In this document: in pieces, positions 52,169-63,275 of the stretch | How positions within the stretch are numbered: position 1 is the stretch's first letter | How the letters are laid out: every line of letters begins with the position of its first letter | Assembly: GCF_000210295.1 (NCBI RefSeq) | Contig: NC_026741.1 | Span: 372,001-436,000 of the forward strand | Origin: Trypanosoma brucei gambiense DAL972 | Taxonomy: Eukaryota; Euglenozoa; Kinetoplastea; Trypanosomatida; Trypanosomatidae | Reading direction: 5' to 3' | DNA length: 64,000 nt | Position numbers and translations under genes: made by a program | The notes under the pieces: model-generated | The model's input: only the letters and a program-made list of their open reading frames with translations | Database searches by the model: none | What the model was told of the DNA's origin: nothing

Positions 52169-52206
<38 letters not shown>

Positions 52207-52951
52207 ATATATTTATTTATAAAGGTATTTTACGTGGGCGAGAGGTGGTAGTGTTAGAAGGGGGACACTGCAGCACGTGTCCATTCTCACAAATAGTGTA
52301 TGTTGTGTCACATCTCAGCTTCACGTTACAAAACAACGGCGCATGTTTCTGCGCGGTCAACCGCTCCGACCACTTTCTTATTTAAACTTTGTCTCCACCC
52401 CGTTTCACTGGCAATATACAAAACGATACTTCCTGCCGTTTCATCCTGCCAACCACGCGGGGCGCTCGTGAGGAAATTCATATATGTATTTTTTAGTTTT
52501 GTTTGGGAAATATATATCCATATATGAACGTATGTGAAAATGTATATCGTGAAAAGGTAGAGTGGCCGCAGTGCACAACAACAAACATCTTGGCCCGTCT
52601 AGCAGACGGTAAAACCATAAAAACACAGGCGAACAATATGTTCGCCCCCACTCCCCCCAAACACCTCCCCTGCTTATCAGAGCTTAGTACGGTGACACGT
52701 GTTATAAGCACCCATGGAGGCGATTGAGCAGCGAAGGAAGTGACCAAAGCGCAGAAGCAAAAAAACAAAAAGAGAAGCCATCACGTTCCAGTAACAGCGG
52801 TGGGCAGCAGAAAATACAGTCTCAGAACTACGGTGCTTCCCACCCCTCCACTCCTCCGCACCTTCCCCCAGCTGCTTTCACCCAGTAGAGGCTCTGCCAC
52901 ATAACAGGGGCGAGGCCGTAGACCAGCGGCGTCACGCATTGAGTTCAAAAA

Positions 52952-52983
<32 letters not shown>

Positions 52984-53149
52984 TTTTTCACCCTTCGCCG
53001 ATTCCAGCTCTCTTACCTGTTTACCCTAAACATCCGTCACTACAACCCACCTCTTCTTCGCTATTACGATTATTATTATTTTCTCTTACTTCCCCATCAA
53101 CACCAGCGGTAGATGCTCCAGCTGATATAAATGTTGTTACCATCGTTTG
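52164..53149. other. Intergenic region with (AT)n and a trinucleotide palindrome
   Basis: No gene seen. It contains an (AT)n tract at about 52170-52195 followed by more AT-rich DNA, and an (AAT)n/(ATT)n palindrome at about 52947-52987. Confidence 0.7.
52947..52987. repeat. (AAT)n/(ATT)n palindrome
   Basis: A run of AAT units on the left mirrors a run of ATT units on the right, centred between 52969 and 52970, with perfect arms of at least 15 bp. It could form a hairpin or cruciform. Confidence 0.85.
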
Positions 53150-54913
53150 CTAGTGTGTGGGAGTCTTCGCCATCTTCCGCACGGGTTGGGCATTCATCAA
53201 CTCCACTGGATGAATTGTGCCGCTGTTGTTTCCAGCTGACAGCAACGCTGTGCGTGCTGCCTTCGACATCTCGAAGTTTCGCAGCAGTGCTGCCCTGCAA
53301 ACCGCAGACTCTCCACAGAAGGCTTGTGCGAGCAACCAGTCACGTGGGGCATTATTCCCTGTTCGTGTGAGGGCTGCCGTAGCGCGGTACAGAACCGCTA
53401 CACTCGCGAACACCTCGGCGACGTACTGAGCGGTAGTGCGTATGAACGCCGCATCGCGACGGCGCTCCCCCTCTCGAAGGAGCTTCAAAAAGGTCGCAAC
53501 ATCCCCCTCCAGCTCGTTGGCGCTTAGACGGAGGTACACATGAGGCGAAACGAGCCGCGGGACGTCTGACGGCGCGCTTATCGCGCGCATGAAAAGCGAA
53601 GACCCGATGCCTTTGCTAACCGACCCGGCAGCGCCCTGCAGACCACTTTCAGTATGCAAAAGTAACGGTGCGATGTATCTCTGGTGCTGTAAGCTGCCAC
53701 GAAACGAGAGAGCTGCAAGTATCTGAGATTCGTCACGCAGCATCCGCACAGCATACGCATAGTCTATAAGTCGGTCTGGTTTAGAGGCATGCGGCACACT
53801 GCCCTGTGGGTCCAGCTGTAGTACGCCGTTAATTACCTCACGTGTCAGCTGGAGAGCCGTTGCAAGCGCCTGGCCGGCGTACGTGCTGACAGCAACACAT
53901 TCTGCCAACGGTGGATGTCGTGCGTCGCCCACCTCATTCTCTTTACTGTCGACAGGATTTGTGTCCTTTGCCAGTTGGCTTGGGTCATCCGCACTGCAAC
54001 CTACTACAAAGGATGTCAGAGCGTCTATGCCATAGCGGCTGCAAGCCATGGCCGCCAAAGCCTTCTGTACGAACGGGTTGCGTATAAGTAAGGCGTCGTG
54101 ACGCACTGCGTGGGTAGCATGCAGAGCACATATCTCTAGCAGCCGGTCTATCATCCCACTGCTGGCGGCCGCCGCGAGAAGGTTGTGTTCTGCCGTGAAG
54201 GCGTCCACAGCGGCAGCTGAGTTGGAGACTATTGCCGCCTCAGCACCACTCAATGTTACAGTGCACAGTCCGCCAGTTGCAGGGCTAACACTGATATGTC
54301 CGCCTGCCTGCTGCATTGGGAGCGACAAAAGTAGCGGTTCGCGGTTGCTTGCCGTGCCCTTCACCTGATCTTCCTTTCCGCACTCCTGAGAGGCGAGGAG
54401 TTGCATGGTTTTGGGTATTGAGCCAGGTGCGGCAATGGCGATAAACGAGCCGTGCAGCACCACTTTGCGGCCCAGTTCATTAGATCCATCGCTGCCGAGG
54501 GCCACGCGGACGTGGTCCAGTGAATTTGGTGGGGCGCGCCATTCAGTGGCGGCTGTGCCAGCATCAACAGGCCACATCACGGGATGTGCAGACCGCTTTG
54601 TTGCGGTACGCACGGCGTCACACCTCTCGCGCAGGAGCGACCGCTGCGATGGCGCTGTAACCGGAGACTTTGCAGTGGTAAGCTCAGCCGCCTTCCCTGA
54701 GGATTTTTCTACATCGCTAGCGTTAACCTTGACGCCATCTGTATTATCATCTTTTTTTGTTGCTGCGGGCCCAATGCCATTGTTATCATTGGTATCGGTG
54801 ATGGCCGGCTCCGCGCCGAAGTGCTGGAAAAGCAGGACATCTACCAACCGCCCCTGCGTGAGAAGCGCCGCCACAAAGTCTGGGCGGGCACGAAGAAAGA
54901 AACCTCGGCGCAT
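53150..54913 (-). CDS. Acyl-CoA dehydrogenase-like protein, probably non-catalytic
   Basis: This 587-residue protein resembles the C-terminal three quarters of acyl-CoA dehydrogenases of the VLCAD/ACAD9 type. The helical domain is the best match: AEHNLLAAAASSGMIDRLLE, then RNPFVQKALAAMACSRYGID (about residues 241-300), fits the helices after the beta domain. Residues about 375-415 (RLIDYAYAVRMLRDESQILA, then LSFRGS) fit the segment that ends in the catalytic FEGTNxIL motif. At the catalytic-base position FRGS has Arg (about residue 405) where ACADs of this type have Glu. The N-terminal residues (MRRGFFLRARPDFVAALL) are basic and could be a mitochondrial presequence. The frame runs upstream to a TTG; translation from there would add a hydrophobic stretch. 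The assignment is distant. Confidence 0.6.
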   Translation of the reverse strand: MRRGFFLRARPDFVAALLTQGRLVDVLLFQHFGAEPAITDTNDNNGIGPAATKKDDNTDGVKVNASDVEKSSGKAAELTTAKSPVTAPSQRSLLRERCDAVRTATKRSAHPVMWPVDAGTAATEWRAPPNSLDHVRVALGSDGSNELGRKVVLHGSFIAIAAPGSIPKTMQLLASQECGKEDQVKGTASNREPLLLSLPMQQAGGHISVSPATGGLCTVTLSGAEAAIVSNSAAAVDAFTAEHNLLAAAASSGMIDRLLEICALHATHAVRHDALLIRNPFVQKALAAMACSRYGIDALTSFVVGCSADDPSQLAKDTNPVDSKENEVGDARHPPLAECVAVSTYAGQALATALQLTREVINGVLQLDPQGSVPHASKPDRLIDYAYAVRMLRDESQILAALSFRGSLQHQRYIAPLLLHTESGLQGAAGSVSKGIGSSLFMRAISAPSDVPRLVSPHVYLRLSANELEGDVATFLKLLREGERRRDAAFIRTTAQYVAEVFASVAVLYRATAALTRTGNNAPRDWLLAQAFCGESAVCRAALLRNFEMSKAARTALLSAGNNSGTIHPVELMNAQPVRKMAKTPTH

Positions 54914-55571
54914 CCCAGTAAACAACAACAATAACAACAATACAGGACTTAAAGTTAGTAGTGTTGTGCCCGACGATGACAATTTACCCTAAGCTTATTT
55001 CCCACTACACCCGTTACTCAGCCTAGGTTTGGTTCACCCACTTAAACCCGGGCGGTGCTTTTCTTTGGCTGTGCGTATTTATAAGATCATCCATCCATAC
55101 AAGGAACAAAACAGCAAAAAACGAAGTGAAGGAGAAACAATATAATAAATTTCAGGAAATGAAAGTTTCCGCACGAAACGGAAAAGAAGGCCCACCACGG
55201 CGTAGAGCAGCGGTCACATAATGCGCTGAGTGTTCCCTTCACCGTGAACTGTCTGCCTGTGCCGGCTACCTTAAATAGGGATCGGATTGGTTGGCGTCGT
55301 CACACTTTGCATACGTAAACGTAGCACCTGCGCTTATTTCATCGTCTTTCCCTTTTCCTTCAGCGGAGTTGGACAGGCAACGCCGGAAAACAAAGTGGAT
55401 AAATAAATAAGGGGATAGAAAGGGAGAAAATAGGTGAGGACGGGCACACACGAAACACCCACATATGTTTATATATATATATATATATATGTATTACGTT
55501 CCACCATTTTCTAGCTCCTTTTTTTTCTTATCTTTCCCCTCTCCCTCAGCCACACATACTCCAAATCTCAT
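54914..55571. other. Intergenic region, no gene seen
   Basis: Spacer between the ACAD-like gene and the anamorsin gene, with an (AT)n tract at 55470-55490. No open frame with a domain. Confidence 0.7.
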
Positions 55572-55946
55572 TTAGATATCATCAGTAAGATCCAACTTCA
55601 CTTTCCCGTCAACTGCGTTATCAAAGGCAGGCATACCGAGGTACGGGCAGCCAGCGCAACGAAAGGCATCCCCCTTCGCGCAGTTCCCGCAGCCTCCTGG
55701 TGGCATGGCGCCCATCACTTGACTTCCACCGGCCTCCAACTGCCGCTCCAACTCGGCTCGGCCGCAGGTGCAGTTCTTACAAGCCCGGCGCCGTGTCGCA
55801 CAGTCCAACTTTTCAACCGTACTTTTGGCCTCACGATCCTCAGCTGTAAGCAAATCATCCTCATCAATTGGTCGTCGTGTTTTGAGACTGAAGGCCTGTG
55901 TGGAGTTGGCGGCGTTGTGGGATGTTGATGGAGCGGGGGATGACAT
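55572..55946 (-). CDS. DRE2: Anamorsin/Dre2 (CIAPIN1), short form
   Basis: This 124-residue protein is the Fe-S-binding CIAPIN1 domain of anamorsin/Dre2, an electron carrier in cytosolic Fe-S protein assembly with the diflavin reductase Tah18/Ndor1. Motif one is C49-X6-C56-X2-C59-X-C61 (CKNCTCG). Motif two is C86-X2-C89-X7-C97-X2-C100 ([15 protein letters not shown]) followed by PYLGMPAF, the most conserved family stretch. The N-terminal methyltransferase-like domain of human and yeast proteins is absent; about 45 disordered residues replace it, including [10 protein letters not shown], which matches the family linker. The frame runs upstream to GTG; the ATG at 55946 gives MSSPAP. Confidence 0.95.
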   Translation of the reverse strand: MSSPAPSTSHNAANSTQAFSLKTRRPIDEDDLLTAEDREAKSTVEKLDCATRRRACKNCTCGRAELERQLEAGGSQVMGAMPPGGCGNCAKGDAFRCAGCPYLGMPAFDNAVDGKVKLDLTDDI

Positions 55947-57472
55947 TCTCACGAGACAGTTCCTTCCAGTGGATTACCGCTCGGCTGCCAACGTTGCTGC
56001 TGAATTGACTTCTTGCCTTTACTTTTATATAATTCTTCTTTTTTTTTTTTCAATGCTAATTTCCCCTCCCCTCTAATTACACGAGAGTTTGCACTAGTAC
56101 TTCGTCAACCACGTACGACGCTATTTGTAAGAAAAATATCCGAGTTTCAAGACTAGAACTGTATTATTATTATTATTATTATTATTTTTTGCGGTGTATG
56201 TGTTTGAACACAATGTGCCACGATCTGTGTTGAAGGGTCCACATTAAAAAACAATAATGACAACAAGGGATGAAAGAGGTGAACAAAAAAAAATCCGTAT
56301 ATTCAGTCAAGCTGCAGTGGCATTTAAATGAAGCACTGTTGTGTTCAAACACATCATCACTAAAACACGAAACATCTTTTTTTTTTTTAAAAAAATAAAG
56401 GGATGTTGTGAGGCAGAACCACGAACGCGAGTGGCGCATGTGAACAAAATTTGAGGAACTCTGATTTAGGAAGGGCAACAAAGTAAACACAATAACAAAA
56501 TGGGAAATGCTTCTCTAAAGGCATGCCGACACATGCGCTTTTGTCGCTACTCACGTAGCGGGATGTAAAGAGCAGCTCAGATTGCGCTATGGGAGTGATT
56601 AAACAAATAAACACACAAACACACAAAAAGCCACACGAAAAAAAAAAAGAAAGGCAAGGAGACAATGAAAAATGTGTAAATCATTCGCTCCTCCATCCTT
56701 CTTTTTTTTTTTTTACAAAAAAAAAATTATTTTTATTTTCCTTCCCAGACTAATCTCAAACTTTTCAACCCACCACTCGTCCTCTTCTTCCCTTTCCTTT
56801 TCTTAACCACACATTTATCTATTTATTCCGCACCACCTCATTATTTCACATCTCCCTATTTGTGAAGCCACCTTTTTTTTTTTAAAAAAAAAACATTAAT
56901 GGAGAACTAAGGGAGCCAGCGACACTGCTAAAATATAAGTGCATAAGTACAACTGCGTATAGTCGTGCGAAGAAAAAAAAAGAAAAAAAAACACACACAT
57001 GTCAATTGGGAGACGGGCCAAAAAAAAAAAAAAGGAAAGAAGCAGGAAAAATAAAAAACATAAAATATAAAACACAAAACATAAAACAGAAAAGAAGAAA
57101 AAGAAACAATGAAAGGCACAACTGATGAAGGATGAACAGCGCACTTCACGATAAGAAAGGAGAGGAATATCCCATTAAGAGATGAAAGAGGAAACAAATA
57201 CAGCACTGTTTATCATAACACCTTTTCCACACCGTCCTATTACCCACTAAGATGCATTACAAACGCAAATAAATGAAAACGGATGAAGCGGGTAATTGAG
57301 GAACAAAAATGTCAATGATGGGCACTCAGATCAGCGCGTAGTGATGTAAACAGATCATACACACAAAGCAAGAACCAACGAGAACAGCAAAAAAAAAAAA
57401 AAAGAACACGAGTATATATATATATATATGTATGTATGTTAGGCAATCCACCTTTCGCTGGTAAAAAACCTT

Positions 57473-57522
<50 letters not shown>

Positions 57523-58825
57523 GTCTTTTTTGTTTTTTTGTTCCTCCACGTAGCTTCATCAAGTGTTTTAAAAGCATTTTTTTTGTTTTTATCTCCTTTT
57601 CCTCCCATAATTTCACATCGCAGATATGTGGCTGATGCAAAATTCCACCACACTTTCGACAAGTTCCCTTCCGTATGCTCACAAACTTTCTGTCGCTTTG
57701 TGACTTTACTCTCTTAAATTAAAACAATTCTTTATGCAAGTGCCCACCCTTGACGTTGCCTTAGCTGTATGCCTTTCCTGTCAATTTTTTTCTTTTTGTT
57801 GACCTGCCGCCTTCTTTGTTACCCTTTTGTTGCATTTTTCCTTAACATTTCAACGTTTCACTCCGGTTTTTCTTTCTTTTTCGTTTACTTCTTGACCCCT
57901 TTTCTTTGACTGTTGTTGTTGTTGTTGTTGTCGTTTCTCTCCCCTTCTTTACTTCTCCGATCATCAACGCATTTTTCTTCTTTTTTATTTTATTTTATTA
58001 TTTTGCCTTACGGAAATTACACCACAGGTGGAGGAACACACAATGAACAAACTTATCAAACAGTAAATGGCCCTAAAAAGAAATATTTGGATAATCGCTG
58101 CACATTTAAGGATTACGCCTTCCCTGTCATTTTTTTCTCTTTTTTTAATTTTTTGACCTGCCGCCATCTTCCACGCGAAACGCATCGCGGAATTCCCTTC
58201 GTTTGTTTTCTCTCACATATGTGACATATATTTTTCTCTTTATTTTATTTTTGTTATTTTTAAATGATGAATTGACAGCGATGTTGCATAGTGTGAAGTA
58301 AATGGATCAGTACCCAACGCGCAACTCATCCCCCACTTCATCAGGGACGAAGTTGCGTAAATAATTGAATAACAAAAGTAAAAAAAAAAAAAGGACAACA
58401 AACTACCTTCCGCTCCAACGTTTGAAAAAGATAAGAAAAAAAAAATTAAAAAGTGACGAAAAAAAAAAAAAGAGCCGTGTTGTGAGCCTCTTCATTCACC
58501 CACTCCGATAATCATGAGATGAACAGAAAACAAGAGACCAAACAAACAACAATAATAACAATAATAGTAATAAAACAACAGGGGAAACTGGTCTCTCGGA
58601 ACAGAAAACACCAATCCAACAACGCTAATTAAACAAAAAGGAGTTAAATATCGTGGAGTAAATTAGAATCAAAAAAAAAAACTCGAAGATCATGGATAGT
58701 AGTAATAGTAATAATGATAATAGTAAAATATAACAAAAAAATCTATTGTTCATAATATATATATATATATATATATATTTCCTTCCTTCTGATCTCTTGG
58801 TTTCTCTCTTTTTTTTTTTCCACGA
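55947..58825. other. 2.9-kb gene-free spacer rich in simple repeats
   Basis: No gene is seen between the anamorsin gene and the NlpC/P60-like gene. It holds ATT repeats near 56164-56186, many A and T runs, an (AT)n tract at about 57413-57429, a (CT)n tract at about 57479-57520 and an (AT)n tract at 58755-58779. A 45-bp motif occurs twice in diverged form (57771-57813 and 58117-58165). Open frames of 80-118 codons are made of these repeats. Confidence 0.65.
57479..57520. repeat. (CT)n microsatellite
   Basis: About 21 CT units in a row, in the spacer between the anamorsin gene and the NlpC/P60-like gene. On the - strand, which is the transcribed sense here, it reads (AG)n. Confidence 0.95.
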
Positions 58826-60400
58826 TCAGGACTGCTGTGTTGCGTATGGATGGCACATACGCACCTCCGGTCCCAAAGAAATTCCCTCCGCAAAGTCCAG
58901 CACCCCAACCTCTTCTCCCTCTGCAAATTGATACGGTGCTGTTTGAATGCTTGGTCTGGCGTAATATTCCTCCACACACTCTTTTTCCCTTTCTTTATTA
59001 CCTTCAACTCCATCTTCCAAACTTGTTGTTAATGCTACTGCCGACGTTACCGGTGTTGGTGATAACAAACCGCTTGTCATGACCCCACTGTTGGTTATTG
59101 GCCGCTCTCTCCGTCGTATCACTCCACAATGCTTGTAGAGATCCACAATTAATTCACCGCAGCTAATTTCATTTCCATGTGGCCGCCCACCCACCCATTC
59201 ATAAAGCCGCGGGTGAATGTAACTAAGCATCAGGGCGGAATTCGTGTCCAGAGGGCGCCCAACGTTTTCGTTGATAAACTCACGGAGAAGGCGCTTGCGT
59301 TGCGGAGTCCACTCAAAACCTTTCAATCGGCGCACGGCAAAACGGCGGTAGCACCACTTCTCGTCGTGCCGCCCAAAGAGACGACGACTCGCTTCTACCA
59401 GCTGAACACAATTGTGTCGCACGTGACCATTAACATCAGGCGCATTGACATCAATGTTGTCAATGGCCTCCATAATAACCGCCCCACGCCTCGGTCGTCG
59501 CTCAAACAGTGACTGTCCTTCACCCATGATTCCTGCTGAGAGAGGCCTAGTCAACAACATACCACCGTACTCCGCTTTTACGCTGTCAGCAATGTTGCCA
59601 TCAACACTATTATTGTTACTCCTGCTGCTACCATTATCACTGTTGTTACGGATGTCATACGCAAAGCTTGTTCGCCTCGAGCGCAACCGGTCAAAATGCG
59701 CAGGCTCCACTACAACAGCTACATGCGAGTATCGCAATGCTGCGGCACGCATACCACTGTAGACATACTGTGCAGCAGTTATCTTCGAGCTGATTTCTCC
59801 AGTTCCCATCATGAGGATGATGTCCCCTTCACGAAGTGTTGGCTCCACGAGGGACCATTCTTCAAGTGGGTGCTCCTCCAGTGGGCTGAAGAGACGTCCC
59901 ACCGCCTCCTGCTGCCGCCACCACAAAGCGAGACACAATACCACATAACTACAACACCCCAAAATACACGCTGCTGCCACAATCAAACACTTTCTCCCGC
60001 GGCACTGGGAGCAAAATCGGTTCCATCCGCTACGGAATGGGCGTAACACACTGAAACGTCCTAGTTGCTGTTGCTGTTGTTGCTGTTGTTTTGAGTGTTG
60101 ATGCTGATGCTGATGTGTTTGATGTTGCGTTTGCGAATGGTGATGCTGCTGTTTGTGATGGTAATGATGTGGTTGATACTGTGACTGTGTCTGTGAATGA
60201 TGCTGATGCTGCTTCTGATGTGTTAAGGGGAACGAGTTTGTGGCAAATGGTGCGATCGATGGGCGCAGTAACGCGTTTTGTGAACAACCTAAATGGATGA
60301 AACGACGGCTGTCGACGCGTGGCGCGTGGAAAAACAAACCCCGTATGCCCCATCGCCGCTGCCGCTGGATGAACAACCCCATCACCTCTACACTATGCAT
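58826..60400 (-). CDS. Membrane-anchored permuted NlpC/P60 (YiiX-like) protein
   Basis: This 524-residue protein has three parts. The N-terminal part (about 61-112) is a His/Gln/Ser/Thr low-complexity tract ending in a poly-Gln run. One transmembrane segment follows at about 138-161 (CLIVAAACILGCCSYVVLCL). The C-terminal domain (about 188-430) fits circularly permuted NlpC/P60 papain-fold enzymes such as YiiX. A GDIILMMGTG start is followed by YSHVAVVVE (His226), and the cysteine comes after the histidine, in EISCGELIVDLYKHCG (Cys414). The His-before-Cys order is the sign of permutation. Such enzymes act as peptidases, amidases or acyltransferases; the substrate here is unknown. Asn/Ser-rich loops interrupt the domain at about 250-275. 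Met7 is an alternative start. Confidence 0.82.
   Translation of the reverse strand: MHSVEVMGLFIQRQRRWGIRGLFFHAPRVDSRRFIHLGCSQNALLRPSIAPFATNSFPLTHQKQHQHHSQTQSQYQPHHYHHKQQHHHSQTQHQTHQHQHQHSKQQQQQQQQLGRFSVLRPFRSGWNRFCSQCRGRKCLIVAAACILGCCSYVVLCLALWWRQQEAVGRLFSPLEEHPLEEWSLVEPTLREGDIILMMGTGEISSKITAAQYVYSGMRAAALRYSHVAVVVEPAHFDRLRSRRTSFAYDIRNNSDNGSSRSNNNSVDGNIADSVKAEYGGMLLTRPLSAGIMGEGQSLFERRPRRGAVIMEAIDNIDVNAPDVNGHVRHNCVQLVEASRRLFGRHDEKWCYRRFAVRRLKGFEWTPQRKRLLREFINENVGRPLDTNSALMLSYIHPRLYEWVGGRPHGNEISCGELIVDLYKHCGVIRRRERPITNSGVMTSGLLSPTPVTSAVALTTSLEDGVEGNKEREKECVEEYYARPSIQTAPYQFAEGEEVGVLDFAEGISLGPEVRMCHPYATQQS
60064..60222 (-). repeat. His/Gln-coding low-complexity tract
   Basis: CAN-type codon repeats on the - strand (read on + as TGN runs such as TGCTGTTGT and GATGCTGATG) encode the His/Gln-rich and poly-Gln part of the NlpC/P60-like protein. 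The length is likely to vary between strains. Confidence 0.8.
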
Positions 60401-63275
60401 CGAACCCTTTCTTCTATATTTATTTCCTCCTCCACTTCCACTTCCACTTCCACCTCCACCTCCACTCCTTTTTCTTTTTCTTTTTTTCTATAAATAAGTA
60501 AAAAAGTAAATATATTAATAAATGTATCCCCCTGTTACCTCTCACTTACCCTTCTTTGCACTGACACCCCGCTAACGTGTGGCGCTTCACCGATTAAAAC
60601 ACTAGCCGATGTTTAGCTGTGAGTAGCGTTGATATGATGCCGCGTATGCGTACGTACGTGTGTTTTGTGTGCGAGTGTGTATTATTATTATTATTTTTTT
60701 TTTCTTTTGGGGGATGGGTGAAGGAAGGGATGGAACTAACAAAAATAAAGCAAACAAAAGTAAACCAACTCAAGTAAAGGGGGAAATAAAATAAAAATAA
60801 ATATGGAACCGAGTGAAGGTCCCCCAGGGCGCTACGAATATTTGATAGAGAGACAAAAACAAGAAAAAAAGAGAGAAGAGCACATGAACAAAACAAAAAA
60901 ACAGAGGAAAGGAAAAAAAAACAAATGCTCCGTTTGACAGATTAATGCAAAGTGACAGAGGACAAACAGCTTTAAAAGAACACTAAAGAAGATCAGTAGC
61001 AACAGTAACTGAAAGAGAAAAGAAAGAAAAAAAACAAGGGCAAACGCAAATAAAAGAGTTCCTCCTTGTACTTTACTAATTAAGTTATTTTTCGCCTCCC
61101 CGCCTGCGGTGGTGGTGGCCGGAAAGAGGGAAAAAGAGGAGAAAAAAAGAAAGAATGACGTGCCTTTTGCCACGCAACTGCCGCACACCGGTACCATTGT
61201 GAGAAGCGGAAACGAAAGGACGACGGCATTCGGTCAAGTCATTTTGAAGAGGGAGCGAAGGGGAGGGGGAGAAATTAATAAAGGAAAAAAAAAAGAAAAG
61301 GGAACATATCGCTTGTGCCCCGTCGCTTCACCAGCAATTATATGCGAATATATATATATATATATATTATAATTACAATAATACGTGAAGGGGAAAGGGA
61401 GATAAAACGAAGAGACAGAAGGAATCCGCGTTCATTGAACGGCTCGCCGGTGCTACACATGTTTCCGCAAACCCCCCCCCCCAAAGTAAATATCACAAAG
61501 AAAGCAAAACTGCAGGAGATCAATGAAAAAAAACAACAACTGAAGACTATCGATGAAAACGTGTGACTCTCAGCACACGGCAATCATGTCACTACTGCTT
61601 AGCGAAGGAAAAGGTGAACGGGGCGTCTCCGTTTTATCACCGATGAAAAGCGTGTGGATGGAGCGCGGGTGAAATGAATAACCACAAAAAACTAGAAAAA
61701 AAAGACTTTTTTTTTCCGGAGGAGGGGGGAGTTGGAGACAAAAAGGCACATTTGTTGTCGCAGAAGCGGTTCTGGTTCCTTTATGTCAGGCCTCGTTAGA
61801 TTTTAAATCACACATTTTCTCTTTACCAACCGTATATCCCTCTTACCTCAGCTCTACCGCACATATATCATATACAACACACATGTACATGTATGCCAAT
61901 AAGAGATAGGGGGATATGATACGTGCATGATGGGAAATTTAGCTAAAGGGGCAACAGGATCAATTAAAGAGGACAAAAATAAAAAAAGAAAAAAAAAAAG
62001 AATAAGGGCGGTCTCCCTCATGGAAAGTAAATGCACCGTCCCCCCAACACCAGTGGATGGTTGGCGCAGTTTTGTGCCCTCGACGATAACAACGAGTAGT
62101 GTGACGTGTTAAAAGCAACGCAAAACAAAACAAAACAAAACAAAACAAAGAGAGAGAGAGAGAGAGATGACTGACCAAACTGAAGGAGATGCAATAAATA
62201 TCAAAGGAAAGCGGAGAATTCCGCAAACCGAAGCACTTCGCCCCCCGCCTCCCTCCCTTTCTTCCCTCTTTGCCTTTCGTGTAATCCCCATTTCACATTT
62301 CTGTTCCATATTAACTTTTCTCCAAGCCCCTCTCCTCTCCTCACCTCCCCCACAAAAAAATATAATATAATATATATATATATATATGTACATATATATA
62401 TTTAACCTTTAACTCAGTCGCCATTTTCCCCATCCATCTGCTTTTCCTCAAGTCCATGCCGCGCCTTCACAGAGAAGTGAGTAAAACAAGGAACATAAGA
62501 AGAGCCCAAAAGCCTCGTAATAGGTTTGAGCATTCGCACACATGACGTAAATAAATAAATATATGTGTACATATATATGTAAAGCAAAGAGAGAGAGAGA
62601 AAGTCAACGACGCGAACGAAGCAAAATAAACATAAGGAAGAAAGAAGGGTAGCTGCGCATCGCACATTTACATGCACACCCACGGTGTCGAAACAATAAA
62701 AGCAACAACACTCAAAACAAAGGTAAAAAAGAAAAAAGAAGAAATATAGAGGGAGAAATACACATGGATTAAGAAAAATATGGAAGGGAAAGATGACTGA
62801 TGGGTGGCTTGTAAAGACAAGATAGTGTCTTTTACATTCTACTTCGCCACCTTTCCCCTAAAGGAGGTGGAAATCACACATAAGGACGCACATGCGCAGT
62901 AGAATGACCCCGATTGCACATAATAAACCCTCAAGTGTTAACGCAACAGAGTTCAACACCGGAGATGAAGGGTAACTAGCAAGTTATACTGAGTTCTCCC
63001 TTTCTCCCCTCCCCACGCACACATATATGCCTGTTGAAGCTCGTCTATGACGAACCAAAAGTACAGAATTCAATCTGTACGGCACCATTTTCCCCTGCTC
63101 ATCTTGAACACGAGTAGTGGTAACTCTCATTATATAACCAACTGTTTAGCCTGAACTGCTTCCCACTAACTTGGGCTTTACAACTCAACGCGGCAATTTA
63201 CCCTAGACATGCGTACATAAAATACCGCACAAGGTAAATGATTTGTTTTTTTCTAACTGTGTCTTTACGCCCTTT
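60401..63275. other. 2.9-kb gene-free spacer before the right-edge kinase
   Basis: No gene seen. It contains ATT repeats near 60682-60695, many A-runs, an (AT)n tract near 61350-61366, an AAAAC repeat at about 62121-62147, a (GA)n tract at 62150-62167, and (AT)n near 62358-62400. It probably holds the long 3' UTR of the MAPKK-like gene and the leader of the NlpC/P60-like gene. Confidence 0.65.

Noticed and set aside
54914..54982. Hydrophobic N-terminal extension of the ACAD-like protein
   Set aside because: It starts at TTG; the first ATG (54913) gives a basic, presequence-like N-terminus.
57312..57682. Two overlapping - strand frames with Arg-Glu repeats
   Set aside because: They are translations of the (CT)n microsatellite and nearby A-runs.
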